This document shows positions 30,116-38,169 of a stretch of 64,000 bases of DNA, one piece after another (within the stretch, counting starts at the first letter, position 1; each line of letters opens with the position of its first letter). The stretch covers positions 1 to 64,000 of the forward strand of contig NZ_BCWQ01000008.1 in the NCBI RefSeq assembly GCF_001592285.1. Direction: 5' to 3'. The position numbers and the translations under genes are program-made. This stretch comes from Hydrogenophaga pseudoflava NBRC 102511 (GTDB lineage: Bacteria; Pseudomonadota; Gammaproteobacteria; Burkholderiales; Burkholderiaceae_C). The notes under the pieces were generated by a model that was not told where the DNA came from, did not search any database, and worked only from the letters and a program-made list of their open reading frames with translations.

Positions 30116-31231
30116 TCAGCGCCACCAGGGCAGCAGCCGCTTCATCGCGGCGACTTCACCCGGGTGATCCGGCAGGTAGCCGGCCATCGACTGCAGGCGC
30201 TGTTGCCAGCGCGTGCTGTGCAGCAGCCTGAGCAGGTTCTGCACCGGCGCCTGCTCCAGTGCCGATTTCAGGCACACCAGCAGGTAGCGCTCGTCCGTCA
30301 GCGGCACAAAGCCGAGTCCCTGGATGCGCGCTGTGTACTCGGTGCCCAGGCCCACGTCGGCGTCGCCACTGGCCACGGCCTGGGCCACTGCCGCATGGGA
30401 GCTTTCCTCGCGGTCGAAGCCGTTGAGGTCGGCGCTGCTCAGGCCGTCCTGGCTCAGCAGCTCTTCCAGCAGCAGCCGGGTGCCGGTGCCGATGGCGCGG
30501 TTGACGAAGCGGGCGCGCTGCAGAGACACATCGCGCAGATCGCGCAAGCGCAAGGGGTTGCCCGGCGCCACCATCAACCCCTGCGAGCGGCGCGCAAAAC
30601 CGATGATCTTGTGTGTGCCGGGCTTGAGCAGCGGGCGGTAGGTGCGGGCGCTGCGGCTGTCGGCGTCCGCAAACGGCTGGGTGTGGAAGCCCGCCAGCAG
30701 GCAGCGGCCTTCGTTGAGGGCGCGGATCGCGTCGACGCTGCCGGTGAAGCGGATGTCCAGATGCACGCCGGGCTCGTTCGCCGTCTGCGACGAGGCGGCC
30801 AGTTCCTGCAGCTCGGCCAGCGCATGGTCGTGGCTGGCGTACAGCGTCAGGACCTCGCGGGGGCGCTGCGCGTCGTCGAAAGCCAAGGCAAAGGCCCGTT
30901 CCAGCTCCGCGCGCAGGCTCTCCATCTGCGGGCCCAGCCGCGCCTGTGCCAGACGCTCGGCCATCAGCAGGCGCTGGCCGAAGGGTGAGAGCAGGGCGGA
31001 CTGCCCGCGTTCCCAGACCAGCAGTTCGCGCCCCAGCTGCTGCTCCCACTCCTTGAGCTGGCCCCAGACATGGCGGTACGAGAGGCCCAACTGCCGGGCC
31101 GCCGCGGAAATCGAACCCTGCTCGTGCACGGCGTGCAGCACATCCATCATCGGGTTGCTCAGCAACGCCGAGCCCCGCCCGCGCTCCGGGCGTTCGGCCA
31201 TCAGCGAATAGGACATCGCAATCCGTTTCAT
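30116..31231 (-). CDS. ModE-type HTH regulator with periplasmic-binding-like sensor domain
   Basis: A one-component regulator of about 371 residues. The N-terminus is a ModE/LysR-like winged helix (QGSISAAARQLGLSYRHVWGQLKEWEQQLG). Residues from about 110 onward form a periplasmic-binding-protein-like domain (VLTLYASHDHAL, GFHTQPFAD, RFVNRAIGTGTRLLLEELL, DADVGLGTEY), related to molybdate/tungstate-binding proteins and usually called PBP_like_2. It is divergent from tupBCA and therefore probably senses tungstate or molybdate and controls that operon. The start is uncertain: ATG codons at 31231 and 31216 are both possible. It differs in sensor domain from the true ModE at 48143. Confidence 0.82.
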   Translation of the reverse strand: MKRIAMSYSLMAERPERGRGSALLSNPMMDVLHAVHEQGSISAAARQLGLSYRHVWGQLKEWEQQLGRELLVWERGQSALLSPFGQRLLMAERLAQARLGPQMESLRAELERAFALAFDDAQRPREVLTLYASHDHALAELQELAASSQTANEPGVHLDIRFTGSVDAIRALNEGRCLLAGFHTQPFADADSRSARTYRPLLKPGTHKIIGFARRSQGLMVAPGNPLRLRDLRDVSLQRARFVNRAIGTGTRLLLEELLSQDGLSSADLNGFDREESSHAAVAQAVASGDADVGLGTEYTARIQGLGFVPLTDERYLLVCLKSALEQAPVQNLLRLLHSTRWQQRLQSMAGYLPDHPGEVAAMKRLLPWWR

Positions 31232-31349
31232 GGGCGTCGAGTGTGCCTGAGAGCTTCCATATGCAAACAAGTTCCTATGTTGATTTGTTCATACCGAGTT
31301 GCCACGTACTCTCAAACCCGTAGCGCCCGCTTATGCTGCGGCGCAACGT

Positions 31350-32078
31350 ATGAACACTTTTTCCGATAGCGCAGTCACCGCGCTCGAACTCATCCTCTCG
31401 GGCGATGCCAGTCTCTGGGCAATCGTGACGCGCTCCCTCGCCGTGAGCGCCACGGCCTGCCTGTTTGCCTGCGGCCTGGGGCTCTTGCTCGGCGCCTGGC
31501 TGGCGGTGGCGCGGTTCCCGGGTCGGCCGATGGTGCTGACCGTGCTCAACACCTTCCTGGCCATTCCGTCGGTGGTGGTGGGTCTGGTGATCTACCTGCT
31601 GCTCTCGCGCTCCGGCCCGCTGGGTTTCCTGGGCTGGCTGTTCAGCTTCCAGGCCATGGTGCTGGCGCAGGCGATCCTGGTGCTGCCGCTGGTCACTGCG
31701 CTCACGCGCCAGGTGGTCGAAGACGCAGACCGCAGCCACGGCGAGCAGCTGTCTTCGCTGGGAGCGGGTCTGGGCCTGCGCAGCCTGCTGATGGCCTGGG
31801 ACGAGCGCTACGCGCTGCTCACGGTGCTGATCACCGCCTTCGGCCGCGCGGTGTCCGAGGTGGGCGCGGTGATGATCGTCGGCGGCAACATCGACGGCTT
31901 CACCCGCGTCATGACCACCGCCATCGCGCTGGAGACCAGCAAGGGCGACCTGCCGCTGGCGCTGGGTCTGGGCATCGTGCTGCTGGCGGTGGTGCTGCTG
32001 CTCAACAGCCTGGTGGCGCTGCTGCGCCGCTGGCGCGAACACCTGGACGGTGGCGATCTGCGGATGGCCACGACATGA
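31350..32078 (+). CDS. tupB: tungstate ABC transporter permease TupB
   Basis: Inner-membrane permease of about 242 residues with five to six helices. Family-typical stretches include LNTFLAIPSVVVGLVIYLLLS, the EAA-like loop SLGAGLGLRSLLM, and FGRAVSEVGAVMIVGGNI. The last of these is the cytoplasmic region shared by tungstate permeases. The ATG at 31350 is used. The stop overlaps the tupC start (ATGA). The order B-C-A, with the binding protein last, is unusual but seen elsewhere. The 118-bp gap to the divergent regulator should hold its promoter; I found no ModE consensus there. Confidence 0.88.
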   Translation: MNTFSDSAVTALELILSGDASLWAIVTRSLAVSATACLFACGLGLLLGAWLAVARFPGRPMVLTVLNTFLAIPSVVVGLVIYLLLSRSGPLGFLGWLFSFQAMVLAQAILVLPLVTALTRQVVEDADRSHGEQLSSLGAGLGLRSLLMAWDERYALLTVLITAFGRAVSEVGAVMIVGGNIDGFTRVMTTAIALETSKGDLPLALGLGIVLLAVVLLLNSLVALLRRWREHLDGGDLRMATT

Positions 32079-32857
32079 AGGTGGAACTCTCCGCAACGGG
32101 CGAGGTGTTCGGCCGCGCAGGCGCAGCGCCGGCCGTGCTGACGCTGGCGTCGGTCCACGTGAGCCTCGGGCCCGCCGCGCAGGTGGAGGCGCTGCGGAAC
32201 ATCACGCTGGCCATCCACGCGGGCGAGCGCGTGGCCCTGGTCGGCCCCAACGGCTGCGGCAAGAGCACGCTGCTGCGCACGCTGCACGGCCTGCTGCCCA
32301 TCGCGCAGGGCCGGCGGGAGGTGCCCCATGCCTCGCGCATCGCCATGCTGTTCCAGCGCCCGCACATGCTGCGCATGTCGGTGCGGCGCAACCTGCAGCT
32401 GGGCCTGTGGCTCAGCGGCGTGCCCTGGGGACAGACCAAGGAACGCGCCCGGCAGGCGCTGGAGCGCGTGCAGCTGGCGTCGCTGGCCGAGCGCAACGGC
32501 CGCGCGCTGTCGGGCGGGCAGCAGCAGCGCGTGGCGCTGGCGCGGGCCTGGGCGCTGCGGCCCGATGTGTGGCTGCTGGACGAGCCCACCGCGAGCCTGG
32601 ACCCACACGCCAAACGCGATGTCGAGGCGCTCATCGCTGATTTCGGCGACGAAGCGCCTGTGCCTGGCCACCTGCCGCCCACGCTGGTGTTCGCCAGCCA
32701 CAACCTCGGCCAGGTCAAGCGCCTGGCCAGCCGCGTGGTCTACATGGAGCAGGGGCGCGTGCTGGCCGACCTGCCCGTGCAGCAGTTTTTTGATCAGTCC
32801 CTGCTGGAAGAGCGCTTTCCGCAGGCCAGTGCTTTTGTCAAAGGAGAAACCACATGA
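32075..32857 (+). CDS. tupC: tungstate ABC transporter ATP-binding protein TupC
   Basis: A 260-residue ABC ATPase. Walker A is ALVGPNGCGKSTLL, the Q-loop is AMLFQRPHMLRMSV, the signature is ALSGGQQQRVALARAWAL and Walker B is DVWLLDEPTASLDP; the switch His is in VFASHNLGQ. It energises TupB. It overlaps tupB upstream and tupA downstream by 4 bp each, so all three are translationally coupled. A roughly 25-residue N-terminal extension precedes the ABC domain. Confidence 0.88.
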   Translation: MKVELSATGEVFGRAGAAPAVLTLASVHVSLGPAAQVEALRNITLAIHAGERVALVGPNGCGKSTLLRTLHGLLPIAQGRREVPHASRIAMLFQRPHMLRMSVRRNLQLGLWLSGVPWGQTKERARQALERVQLASLAERNGRALSGGQQQRVALARAWALRPDVWLLDEPTASLDPHAKRDVEALIADFGDEAPVPGHLPPTLVFASHNLGQVKRLASRVVYMEQGRVLADLPVQQFFDQSLLEERFPQASAFVKGETT

Positions 32858-33693
32858 AGTCGTTCACCGCTTCCCGTCGCACCGTCGTGCAACTGCTCAC
32901 CGCTGCCGGCCTCGTGTCGGCTGGCCTGCTGGGCGCCACTTCCGCACTGGCCCAGAGCAGCATCGTCGTGGCCTCGACAACGTCCACCGAGCAGTCGGGC
33001 CTGTTCGGCCACATCCTGCCGGCCTTCAAGCAGGCCAGCGGCATCGACGTCAAGGTGGTGGCGCTGGGCACTGGCCAGGCCATCGACATGGCGCGCCGCG
33101 GCGACGCCGACGTGCTGTTCGTGCACGACAAGGCCGCCGAAGAGAAGTTCGTGGCCGACGGCTTTGCCGCCAAACGCCAGGAGGTCATGTACAACGACTT
33201 CGTGCTGATCGGTCCGAAAGCCGACCCGGCCGGCACCAAGGGCACCGACATCGTGGCCGCGCTCAAGAAGATCGCCACCGCCAATGCGCCCTTCGTTTCG
33301 CGCGGCGACAAGAGCGGCACGCACGCGGCCGAGCTGCGCTTCTGGAAGATGACCGACACCGATGCCAACAAGGGCAGCGGCTACAAGGAATGCGGCTGCG
33401 GCATGGGCCCGGCCCTGAACATCGGCGCGAGCAGCGGAGCCTACGTGCTGGCCGACCGCGGCACCTGGCTCAACTTCAAGAACCGCGCCGACATGGCCGT
33501 TCTGGTGGAAGGTGACAAGCGCCTGTTCAACCAGTACGGCGTGATGCTGGTGAGCGCCGCCAAGCACCCGCAGGTGAAGACGGCCGACGGCCAGAAGTTT
33601 GTCGACTGGGTCACCGGCCCCGCCGGCCAGAAGGCCATCGCCGAGTACAAGATCGGCGGCGAGCAGCTGTTCTTTCCGAACGCCACGAAATGA
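32854..33693 (+). CDS. tupA: tungstate-binding periplasmic protein TupA
   Basis: A 279-residue solute-binding protein with a signal peptide ending ATSALAQ. The mature protein begins SSIVVASTTSTEQSGLFGHI; the TTSTE/SGL motif is the oxyanion-binding signature that separates TupA from molybdate-binding ModA. It continues with ALGTGQAIDMARRGDADVLF and SRGDKSGTHAAELRFW, which contribute further oxyanion contacts. It is the last gene of the tup operon and is convergent with modC, with only 9 bp between the stops. Confidence 0.92.
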   Translation: MKSFTASRRTVVQLLTAAGLVSAGLLGATSALAQSSIVVASTTSTEQSGLFGHILPAFKQASGIDVKVVALGTGQAIDMARRGDADVLFVHDKAAEEKFVADGFAAKRQEVMYNDFVLIGPKADPAGTKGTDIVAALKKIATANAPFVSRGDKSGTHAAELRFWKMTDTDANKGSGYKECGCGMGPALNIGASSGAYVLADRGTWLNFKNRADMAVLVEGDKRLFNQYGVMLVSAAKHPQVKTADGQKFVDWVTGPAGQKAIAEYKIGGEQLFFPNATK

Positions 33694-33694
33694 C

Positions 33695-33712
33695 GGTGCG
33701 CCTCAGCGCACC
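33695..33712. terminator. hairpin between convergent tupA and modC
   Basis: GGTGCGC and GCGCACC form a 7-bp stem with a CTCA loop, lying between the two converging stops and overlapping the end of modC. It has no T-run, so it would be a weak or Rho-assisted bidirectional terminator. Confidence 0.4.
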
Positions 33713-34806
33713 ATCGCCACGCCCTTGATCTGGGCGTAGACCAGCTGACCCGGCGCCAGCGCCAGGCGCCGGGCCGACAGGCTGCTGATGCGCGAGAGCA
33801 GGGTGGCGCCCTGGCCGTCGGCGCCCAGGCGCAGGCTCACCACCACCTGCGCCGGGGCGTTGTCCGTCAGGCTGTCCACCACCGCCGGCAGCACGTTGAG
33901 CACGCTGGTCTGCGCAGGCATCACCAGCGACAGGCTCACATCCCGCGCCTGAATGTGCAGGCGCGCGCGCGTGCCAGGCTGTGGCACGCCCTGGCGCGAC
34001 TGCGGCAGCAGCAATTGCCCACCGTCGATGTCGTAGACCGCGAGCTGGTCCGCGGGCGAATAGCCGCTGCAGTGGCCCTGCAGCACCGAGACCGCACTGT
34101 CACCGCGCGCGAGCGGCAGGTTGCTGCGCGTGAGCATCTGGGCCAGCGGGCCGTCGGCCAGCACCCGGCCCTCTTCGAGCAACACCACGTGGTCGGCCAG
34201 CCGCGCCACCTCGTCCAGCGAATGCGTCACATAGACCACCGGCACGTCCAGCGCCTCGTGCAGCTGCTCCAGCCAGGGCAGGATCTCGGCCTTGCGCGCC
34301 GTGTCCAGGGCGGCCAGCGGCTCGTCCATCAGCAGCAGCTGCGGGCTGGTGGCCAGCGCGCGGGCAATGGCCACGCGCTGGCGCTCGCCGCCCGAGAGCT
34401 CGTGCGGCCGGCGCTGCAGCAGGTGGCCGATGCCCAGCAGCTCCAGCCCGTGGCGCCAGTCGTGCCGGCGCTGCGCGGCCGGTGTGCGGTCGAAGCCGAA
34501 GCGCAGGTTGCCCTCCACCGTCAGGTGGTCGAACAGGCTGGCCTCCTGGAACACATAGCCCAGTGCGCGCTGGTGCGTGGGCAGGAACACACCGCGCGCG
34601 CTGTCCTGCCAGGTCTGGCCGTCCACCACCACCGCGCCGGTGGCCTGGCGTTCCAGCCCGGCGAGCACGCGCAGGCAGGTGGTCTTGCCACTGCCTGAGG
34701 GGCCGAACAGCGCGGTGATGCCGTGGCCCGGTAGGGCCAGCCACACGTCCAGCGCGAAGTCGCCCCGGTCCAGCCGGGCGTTCAGGGTCAGTGTGGTCTT
34801 GCTCAT
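33703..34806 (-). CDS. modC: molybdate ABC transporter ATP-binding protein ModC
   Basis: A 367-residue ABC ATPase. The nucleotide-binding domain has ALFGPSGSGKTTCLRVLAG, YVFQEASLFDHLTV, ELSGGERQRVAIARAL, LLMDEPLAALD and VTHSLDEV. The last 70 residues carry the molybdate-binding TOBE/Mop domain (RISSLSARRLALAPGQLVYAQIKG), by which ModC can sense cytoplasmic molybdate. Its ATG overlaps the modB stop (ATGA). It is the last gene of modABC. Confidence 0.93.
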   Translation of the reverse strand: MSKTTLTLNARLDRGDFALDVWLALPGHGITALFGPSGSGKTTCLRVLAGLERQATGAVVVDGQTWQDSARGVFLPTHQRALGYVFQEASLFDHLTVEGNLRFGFDRTPAAQRRHDWRHGLELLGIGHLLQRRPHELSGGERQRVAIARALATSPQLLLMDEPLAALDTARKAEILPWLEQLHEALDVPVVYVTHSLDEVARLADHVVLLEEGRVLADGPLAQMLTRSNLPLARGDSAVSVLQGHCSGYSPADQLAVYDIDGGQLLLPQSRQGVPQPGTRARLHIQARDVSLSLVMPAQTSVLNVLPAVVDSLTDNAPAQVVVSLRLGADGQGATLLSRISSLSARRLALAPGQLVYAQIKGVAMVR

Positions 34807-35492
34807 GAGGTGCGCACCCGGCGCGCCTGCCGCGCGTTGTAGACCTGCAGCGTCATCAGCACCACGAACGCGAACACCAGCATCACCGCCGCCAGCCGGT
34901 GGGCGTCGGCATACTCCAGCGCCTCGACGTGGTCGAAGATCTGCACCGACACCACCCGCGTCACGCCCGGAATGTTGCCGCCCACCATCAGCACCACACC
35001 GAACTCGCCCACCGTGTGCGCGAAGCTCATGATGCAGCCGGTCACGATGCCCGGCCGGCACAGCGGCAGCACCACATGAAAGAAGCGGTCCAGCGGCGAG
35101 GCGCGCAGCGTGGCCGCCACCTCCAGCGGCCGCTCGCCCAGCGCCTGCATGCTGTTGAGGATGGGCTGCACCATGAATGGCAGCGAATAGAACACCGAGG
35201 CCACCACCAGCCCGGTGAATGTGAAGGGCAGGGTGGGCAGGCCCATGGAAACCATCCAGGCGCCGATGGGCCCGTTCGGCCCCAGCCCCACCAGCAGATA
35301 GAACCCGAGCACCGACGGCGGCAGCACCAGCGGCAGCGCCACCAGCGCGCCCACGGGCCTGGCCACCCAGCTGCGCGAGCGCGCCAGCCACCAAGCCAGC
35401 GGCGTGCCCAGCAGCAACAGGATCAGCGTGGTGAGCGCAGCGACTTTGAAGGTCAACCACAGCGCCTGGAGGTTGTCCGGGGTGAGGAACAT
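34803..35492 (-). CDS. modB: molybdate ABC transporter permease ModB
   Basis: A 229-residue inner-membrane protein with about five helices. Typical are LALPLVLPPSVLGFYLLVGLG near residue 55 and the ModC-coupling segment AHTVGEFGVVLMVGGNIPG in the C-terminal third. One base separates its ATG from the modA stop, and its own stop overlaps modC. Function and order are standard for modABC. Confidence 0.93.
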   Translation of the reverse strand: MFLTPDNLQALWLTFKVAALTTLILLLLGTPLAWWLARSRSWVARPVGALVALPLVLPPSVLGFYLLVGLGPNGPIGAWMVSMGLPTLPFTFTGLVVASVFYSLPFMVQPILNSMQALGERPLEVAATLRASPLDRFFHVVLPLCRPGIVTGCIMSFAHTVGEFGVVLMVGGNIPGVTRVVSVQIFDHVEALEYADAHRLAAVMLVFAFVVLMTLQVYNARQARRVRTS

Positions 35493-35493
35493 G

Positions 35494-36249
35494 TCAGAGG
35501 TCGTAGCCGTAACTGCGGATCAGGTCCTTGATGTTCGGGCTCTGCAGCAGCTTGAACAACTCTTTCGCCGCCTCGTTGTTCGCTCCCCGCTTGAGCAACA
35601 CCGCGTCCTGCCGGATGGCGTCGTAATGGGTCTGCGGAATCACCCACATCGCCCCCCCCTTGAGTTGGCCGCCTTCCAGCACCTGCGACATCGCCACAAA
35701 GCCCACGTCGGCGTTGCCGGTCTTCACGAAGTTGAAGGTCTGGCCGATGCTCTCGCCCTGCACCAGCTTCGGCGCCAGCGCGTCCTTCAGGCCCAGCTTG
35801 TCCAGCACCTGCAGCGCGGCGGCGCCGTAGGGCGCGGTCTTGGGGTTGGCGAAAGCCACCTTGCCCAGGTCGGCCGCCTTGAGCACCGCGCCCTGGCCGT
35901 CCACACGACCTGGCTTGACCGACCACAGCACCAGCTTGCCGGTTGCGTAGGTGAAGCGCGTGCCCGGCTGCGCCAGATCGTCCTTCTCCAGCATCTCGGG
36001 GCGTTCGTTGTCGGCCGAGAGGAACACATCGAACGGCGCGCCGTTCTTGATCTGCGTGTAGAACGCGCCCGACGCACCGGTGGAAATCTTCAGCGTGTGG
36101 CCGGTGGTCTTTTCCAGCACCGCGGCGATGGCCTTGATCGGCTCGGCAAAGTTGGCCGCCACCGCCACCTGGGCTTCGGCGGCGTGGGCGGCGGTGTGCG
36201 TGAACGCGACCCACAGGAGGGCGGAAAGGGAAGACAGCAGCAGACGCAT
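35494..36249 (-). CDS. modA: molybdate-binding periplasmic protein ModA
   Basis: A 251-residue solute-binding protein. The signal peptide ends AHAAE. The mature protein shows VAVAANFAEPIKAIAAVLEK, the oxyanion contact loop ISTGASGAFYTQIKNGAPFDVFLSAD around residue 55, and the GNADVGFVAMSQV segment. ATG at 36249 begins MRLLLSSLSALL. A convincing ModE box lies 36 bp upstream (36285-36309), so the operon is expected to be repressed when molybdate is abundant. Confidence 0.94.
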   Translation of the reverse strand: MRLLLSSLSALLWVAFTHTAAHAAEAQVAVAANFAEPIKAIAAVLEKTTGHTLKISTGASGAFYTQIKNGAPFDVFLSADNERPEMLEKDDLAQPGTRFTYATGKLVLWSVKPGRVDGQGAVLKAADLGKVAFANPKTAPYGAAALQVLDKLGLKDALAPKLVQGESIGQTFNFVKTGNADVGFVAMSQVLEGGQLKGGAMWVIPQTHYDAIRQDAVLLKRGANNEAAKELFKLLQSPNIKDLIRSYGYDL

Positions 36250-36284
36250 GGGCACCTCGGTGTGAAGCAGAAAGGTGGCGGGGA

Positions 36285-36309
36285 TCGTTATCCCATAATG
36301 GAATAGCGA
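36285..36309. promoter_or_regulatory. ModE operator upstream of modABC
   Basis: Half-sites TCGTTAT and ATAGCGA flank an 11-bp centre containing CCATAATGG. They match the E. coli ModE consensus (TCGTTATAT and its complement) with one mismatch between the halves. The site lies between modA and the oppositely oriented VF530-like gene. The ModE gene at 48143 would encode the likely binding protein. Confidence 0.8.
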
Positions 36310-36343
36310 GTGTAGCGCGTGGCCAGCCGGGCAGAATTGCGGC

Positions 36344-36628
36344 ATGACAGACGCACCACCGCCGGCCGAACAGCCCCGCAACCTCCTCCACGGCGTGACC
36401 CTCGAGGCGATGGTCCGCGCACTGGAGGCGCACTACGGTTGGGACGAGCTTGCGCGGCGCGTCCCCATCCGCTGCTTCGCGATCGACCCGAGCGTCAAGT
36501 CCAGCCTGACGTTCCTGCGCAAGACGCCATGGGCGCGGGAGAAGGTGGAGGGGCTTTACCTGTTCATGCTTCGGGAGGCGCGGCGGTCGCAGCGGGGTGG
36601 CGTCAGAGGTTCCCCGGGCGGAGGCTGA
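36344..36628 (+). CDS. VF530 family (DUF2132) DNA-binding protein
   Basis: A 94-residue protein clearly of the VF530/DUF2132 family. It has [22 protein letters not shown], then [31 protein letters not shown] with the family-defining core, and a short Gly/Arg tail. The Vibrio fischeri protein VF530 was solved as a small helical dimer suggested to bind DNA. Role unknown. It is divergent from modA, sharing the intergenic region with the ModE box. Confidence 0.88.
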   Translation: MTDAPPPAEQPRNLLHGVTLEAMVRALEAHYGWDELARRVPIRCFAIDPSVKSSLTFLRKTPWAREKVEGLYLFMLREARRSQRGGVRGSPGGG

Positions 36629-37014
36629 GAAGCAAGGCCGCCGTGGCATTGGCGGCAAAGCAGCGATTGCCGTGGTTCATGGGTATCCACTCCAGGACTG
36701 CTTTGGTAGACGAGGCGGTCATTCAAATACCTTCAGCGGTCCTGTCCAAAGACGAGCTTCACCTTGGGATGAATCGGCAACAAGCAAGTTGCGCCCACCT
36801 GTGTGATGGCACTGATCCCGAGGGTGCCGCTCAGCCGCGAAACAGTACTCACCCAGCACCCTTGCTTCAAGATCGCAGCATTGGAATTCAGAGTGCCCAT
36901 GTCATCCACGACGAATGGCTCTCAGGTGCTCTATGTCCCGATGCACGGGATCTGATATCGCAACGTCGCCCCTCAAAAGGCCTTGAGCTGTTTTTCGGGG
37001 TATAGAATAAAAAC
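36629..37014. other. 386-bp lower-GC stretch without a recognised gene
   Basis: The base composition is clearly less GC-rich than in the flanking genes. Short open frames exist on both strands: a plus-strand one from an ATG at 36679 to 37005, and minus-strand ones of 39 and about 59 codons. None resembles a protein family I know. A run of T and a TATAGAAT-like element near 37001-37008 could belong to the promoter of the downstream riboswitch transcript. It may be a decayed gene or simply regulatory DNA. Confidence 0.5.
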
Positions 37015-37228
37015 TGTTGGTGCTCGCAGTGCTGTTCAGGCATTGCAGTTCAACGGGAAGCAGGAGGGCGAGTCCCACACGGACGAACCTAACCTGCGCT
37101 GCCCCCGCAACGGTAAGCAGACGGGTGGTCCAAGGCATTGCCAGGGCCCCCATTTCTCAAAATTTCGCCACTGGGTCACACCGGGAAGGCTTTGGGAAAC
37201 GCTCTGCCAGCCCGGATACCGGCCAACA
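37015..37228 (+). ncRNA. cobalamin riboswitch
   Basis: Adenosylcobalamin-type aptamer. The conserved blocks appear in the right order: AACGGGAA near 37053, the core CTGCCCCCGCAACGGTAAGC (37097-37117 region), GCCACTGGGTCACACCGGGAAGG-like P6/L5 sequence from about 37167, and the 3' block CCAGCCCGGATACCGGCC. TGTTGG at 37015-37020 can pair with CCAACA at 37223-37228 as closing stem P1. It precedes the permease and corrin genes and should switch them off when cobalamin is plentiful. Confidence 0.93.
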
Positions 37229-37232
37229 AGGA

Positions 37233-37254
37233 GGCTGCGCCCCAAAGCGCAGCC
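37233..37254 (+). promoter_or_regulatory. hairpin after the riboswitch (possible expression platform)
   Basis: GGCTGCGC and GCGCAGCC form a perfect 8-bp stem around a CCCAAA loop, 4 bp after the aptamer. No T-run follows, so simple intrinsic termination is unlikely. About 225 bp of leader without a recognised gene separates it from the first coding start at 37479. Confidence 0.5.
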
Positions 37255-37478
37255 GCATTACCCAAACACCGTCGGGGAAGGCGGTGAGGGGTCTTCGCCG
37301 GTGTCCTCATGTCGTCCCTTCGCATGTTTTTGCGAGTCTGTGCCAGCGCCTGCGCCTGCGCGTGCGCTCGCCGGGGGCTGCCCGTTCGCCGCTGGAACCT
37401 GTCCTCGCCTCTCCCTTGGGTCTTTGCCGACTTTTCAACCGCGTTGTGTCCAACGCATCCAACCCAAGGAGTCACTTC

Positions 37479-38156
37479 ATGCACATCGAACCAGGTCTGG
37501 TGGACGGGGCCAAGCTCGCCCTGAGCGTCGCCACAGCGGCCGCCTGCATCGGCTACACGGCCAAGCTGTCGGCGGACACGATCAGAAAGGACGGCGCAGC
37601 GGCCCTGCTGTTGCGGGCCCTGCTGGCGACAGCGCTGGTGTTCTGCTTCTTCGAGGTGCTGCCGCACCACCCGGTGGGCGTGTCCGAGGTTCATCTGATC
37701 CTGGGCACCACGCTGATGCTGCTGTTCGGCGCGGCACCAGCGGCCATCGGGCTGGCCGGCGGCCTGCTGGTCCAGGGCCTGTTCTTTGCGCCCTTCGATC
37801 TGCCGCAGTACGGCATGAACCTGACCACGCTGCTGGTGCCGCTGTTCGCCACCGCGGCCCTCGCGCGGCGCGTGATTCCCGACCAGATGGCCTATGTGGA
37901 CCTGCGCTACAGCCAGGCCCTGAAGCTGTCCCTGGCCTACCAGGGCGGCATCGTGCTGTGGGTGGGTTTCTGGGCGCTCTATGGGCGTGGCCTGGGCGTC
38001 GACAACCTGGTGAGCATCGGCAGCTTCGGCGCCGCCTACATGAGCGTGGTGCTGGCCGAGCCGCTGATCGACCTGGCCGTCCTGGCCCTGGCCAAGACGC
38101 TGCGCGGCCTGCAGGGCAGCGCGGTGGTGGAACGCCGCCTGCACCAGGCCGCCTGA
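37479..38156 (+). CDS. CbiM-like energy-coupling cobalt transport permease
   Basis: A 225-residue membrane protein with about six helices, matching the CbiM-like substrate-specific component of energy-coupling factor transporters for cobalt. Recognisable parts are MHIEPGLVDGAKLALS at the N-terminus (the metal-binding Met-His start of the family), a helix with VFCFFEVLPHHPVGVSE, and FGAAPAAIGLAGGLLVQGLF. AAGGAG precedes the ATG at 37479. As the first gene after the cobalamin riboswitch it should bring in cobalt for corrin synthesis. The CbiN/Q/O partners are not adjacent. Confidence 0.85.
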   Translation: MHIEPGLVDGAKLALSVATAAACIGYTAKLSADTIRKDGAAALLLRALLATALVFCFFEVLPHHPVGVSEVHLILGTTLMLLFGAAPAAIGLAGGLLVQGLFFAPFDLPQYGMNLTTLLVPLFATAALARRVIPDQMAYVDLRYSQALKLSLAYQGGIVLWVGFWALYGRGLGVDNLVSIGSFGAAYMSVVLAEPLIDLAVLALAKTLRGLQGSAVVERRLHQAA

Positions 38157-38169
38157 CCGCGCACGCACC

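Noticed and set aside
31232..31349. ModE or inverted-repeat operator between the regulator and tupB
   Set aside because: TATG-type partial repeats are present but match in only about 7 of 12 positions; no consensus.
36679..37005. 108-codon plus-strand frame in the low-GC stretch
   Set aside because: No family resemblance, no ribosome binding site, and it reaches into the region just before the riboswitch.
37309..37524. 71-codon frame between the riboswitch and the permease gene
   Set aside because: Cys/Ala-rich low-complexity composition with no likeness, and it overlaps the better supported permease start.
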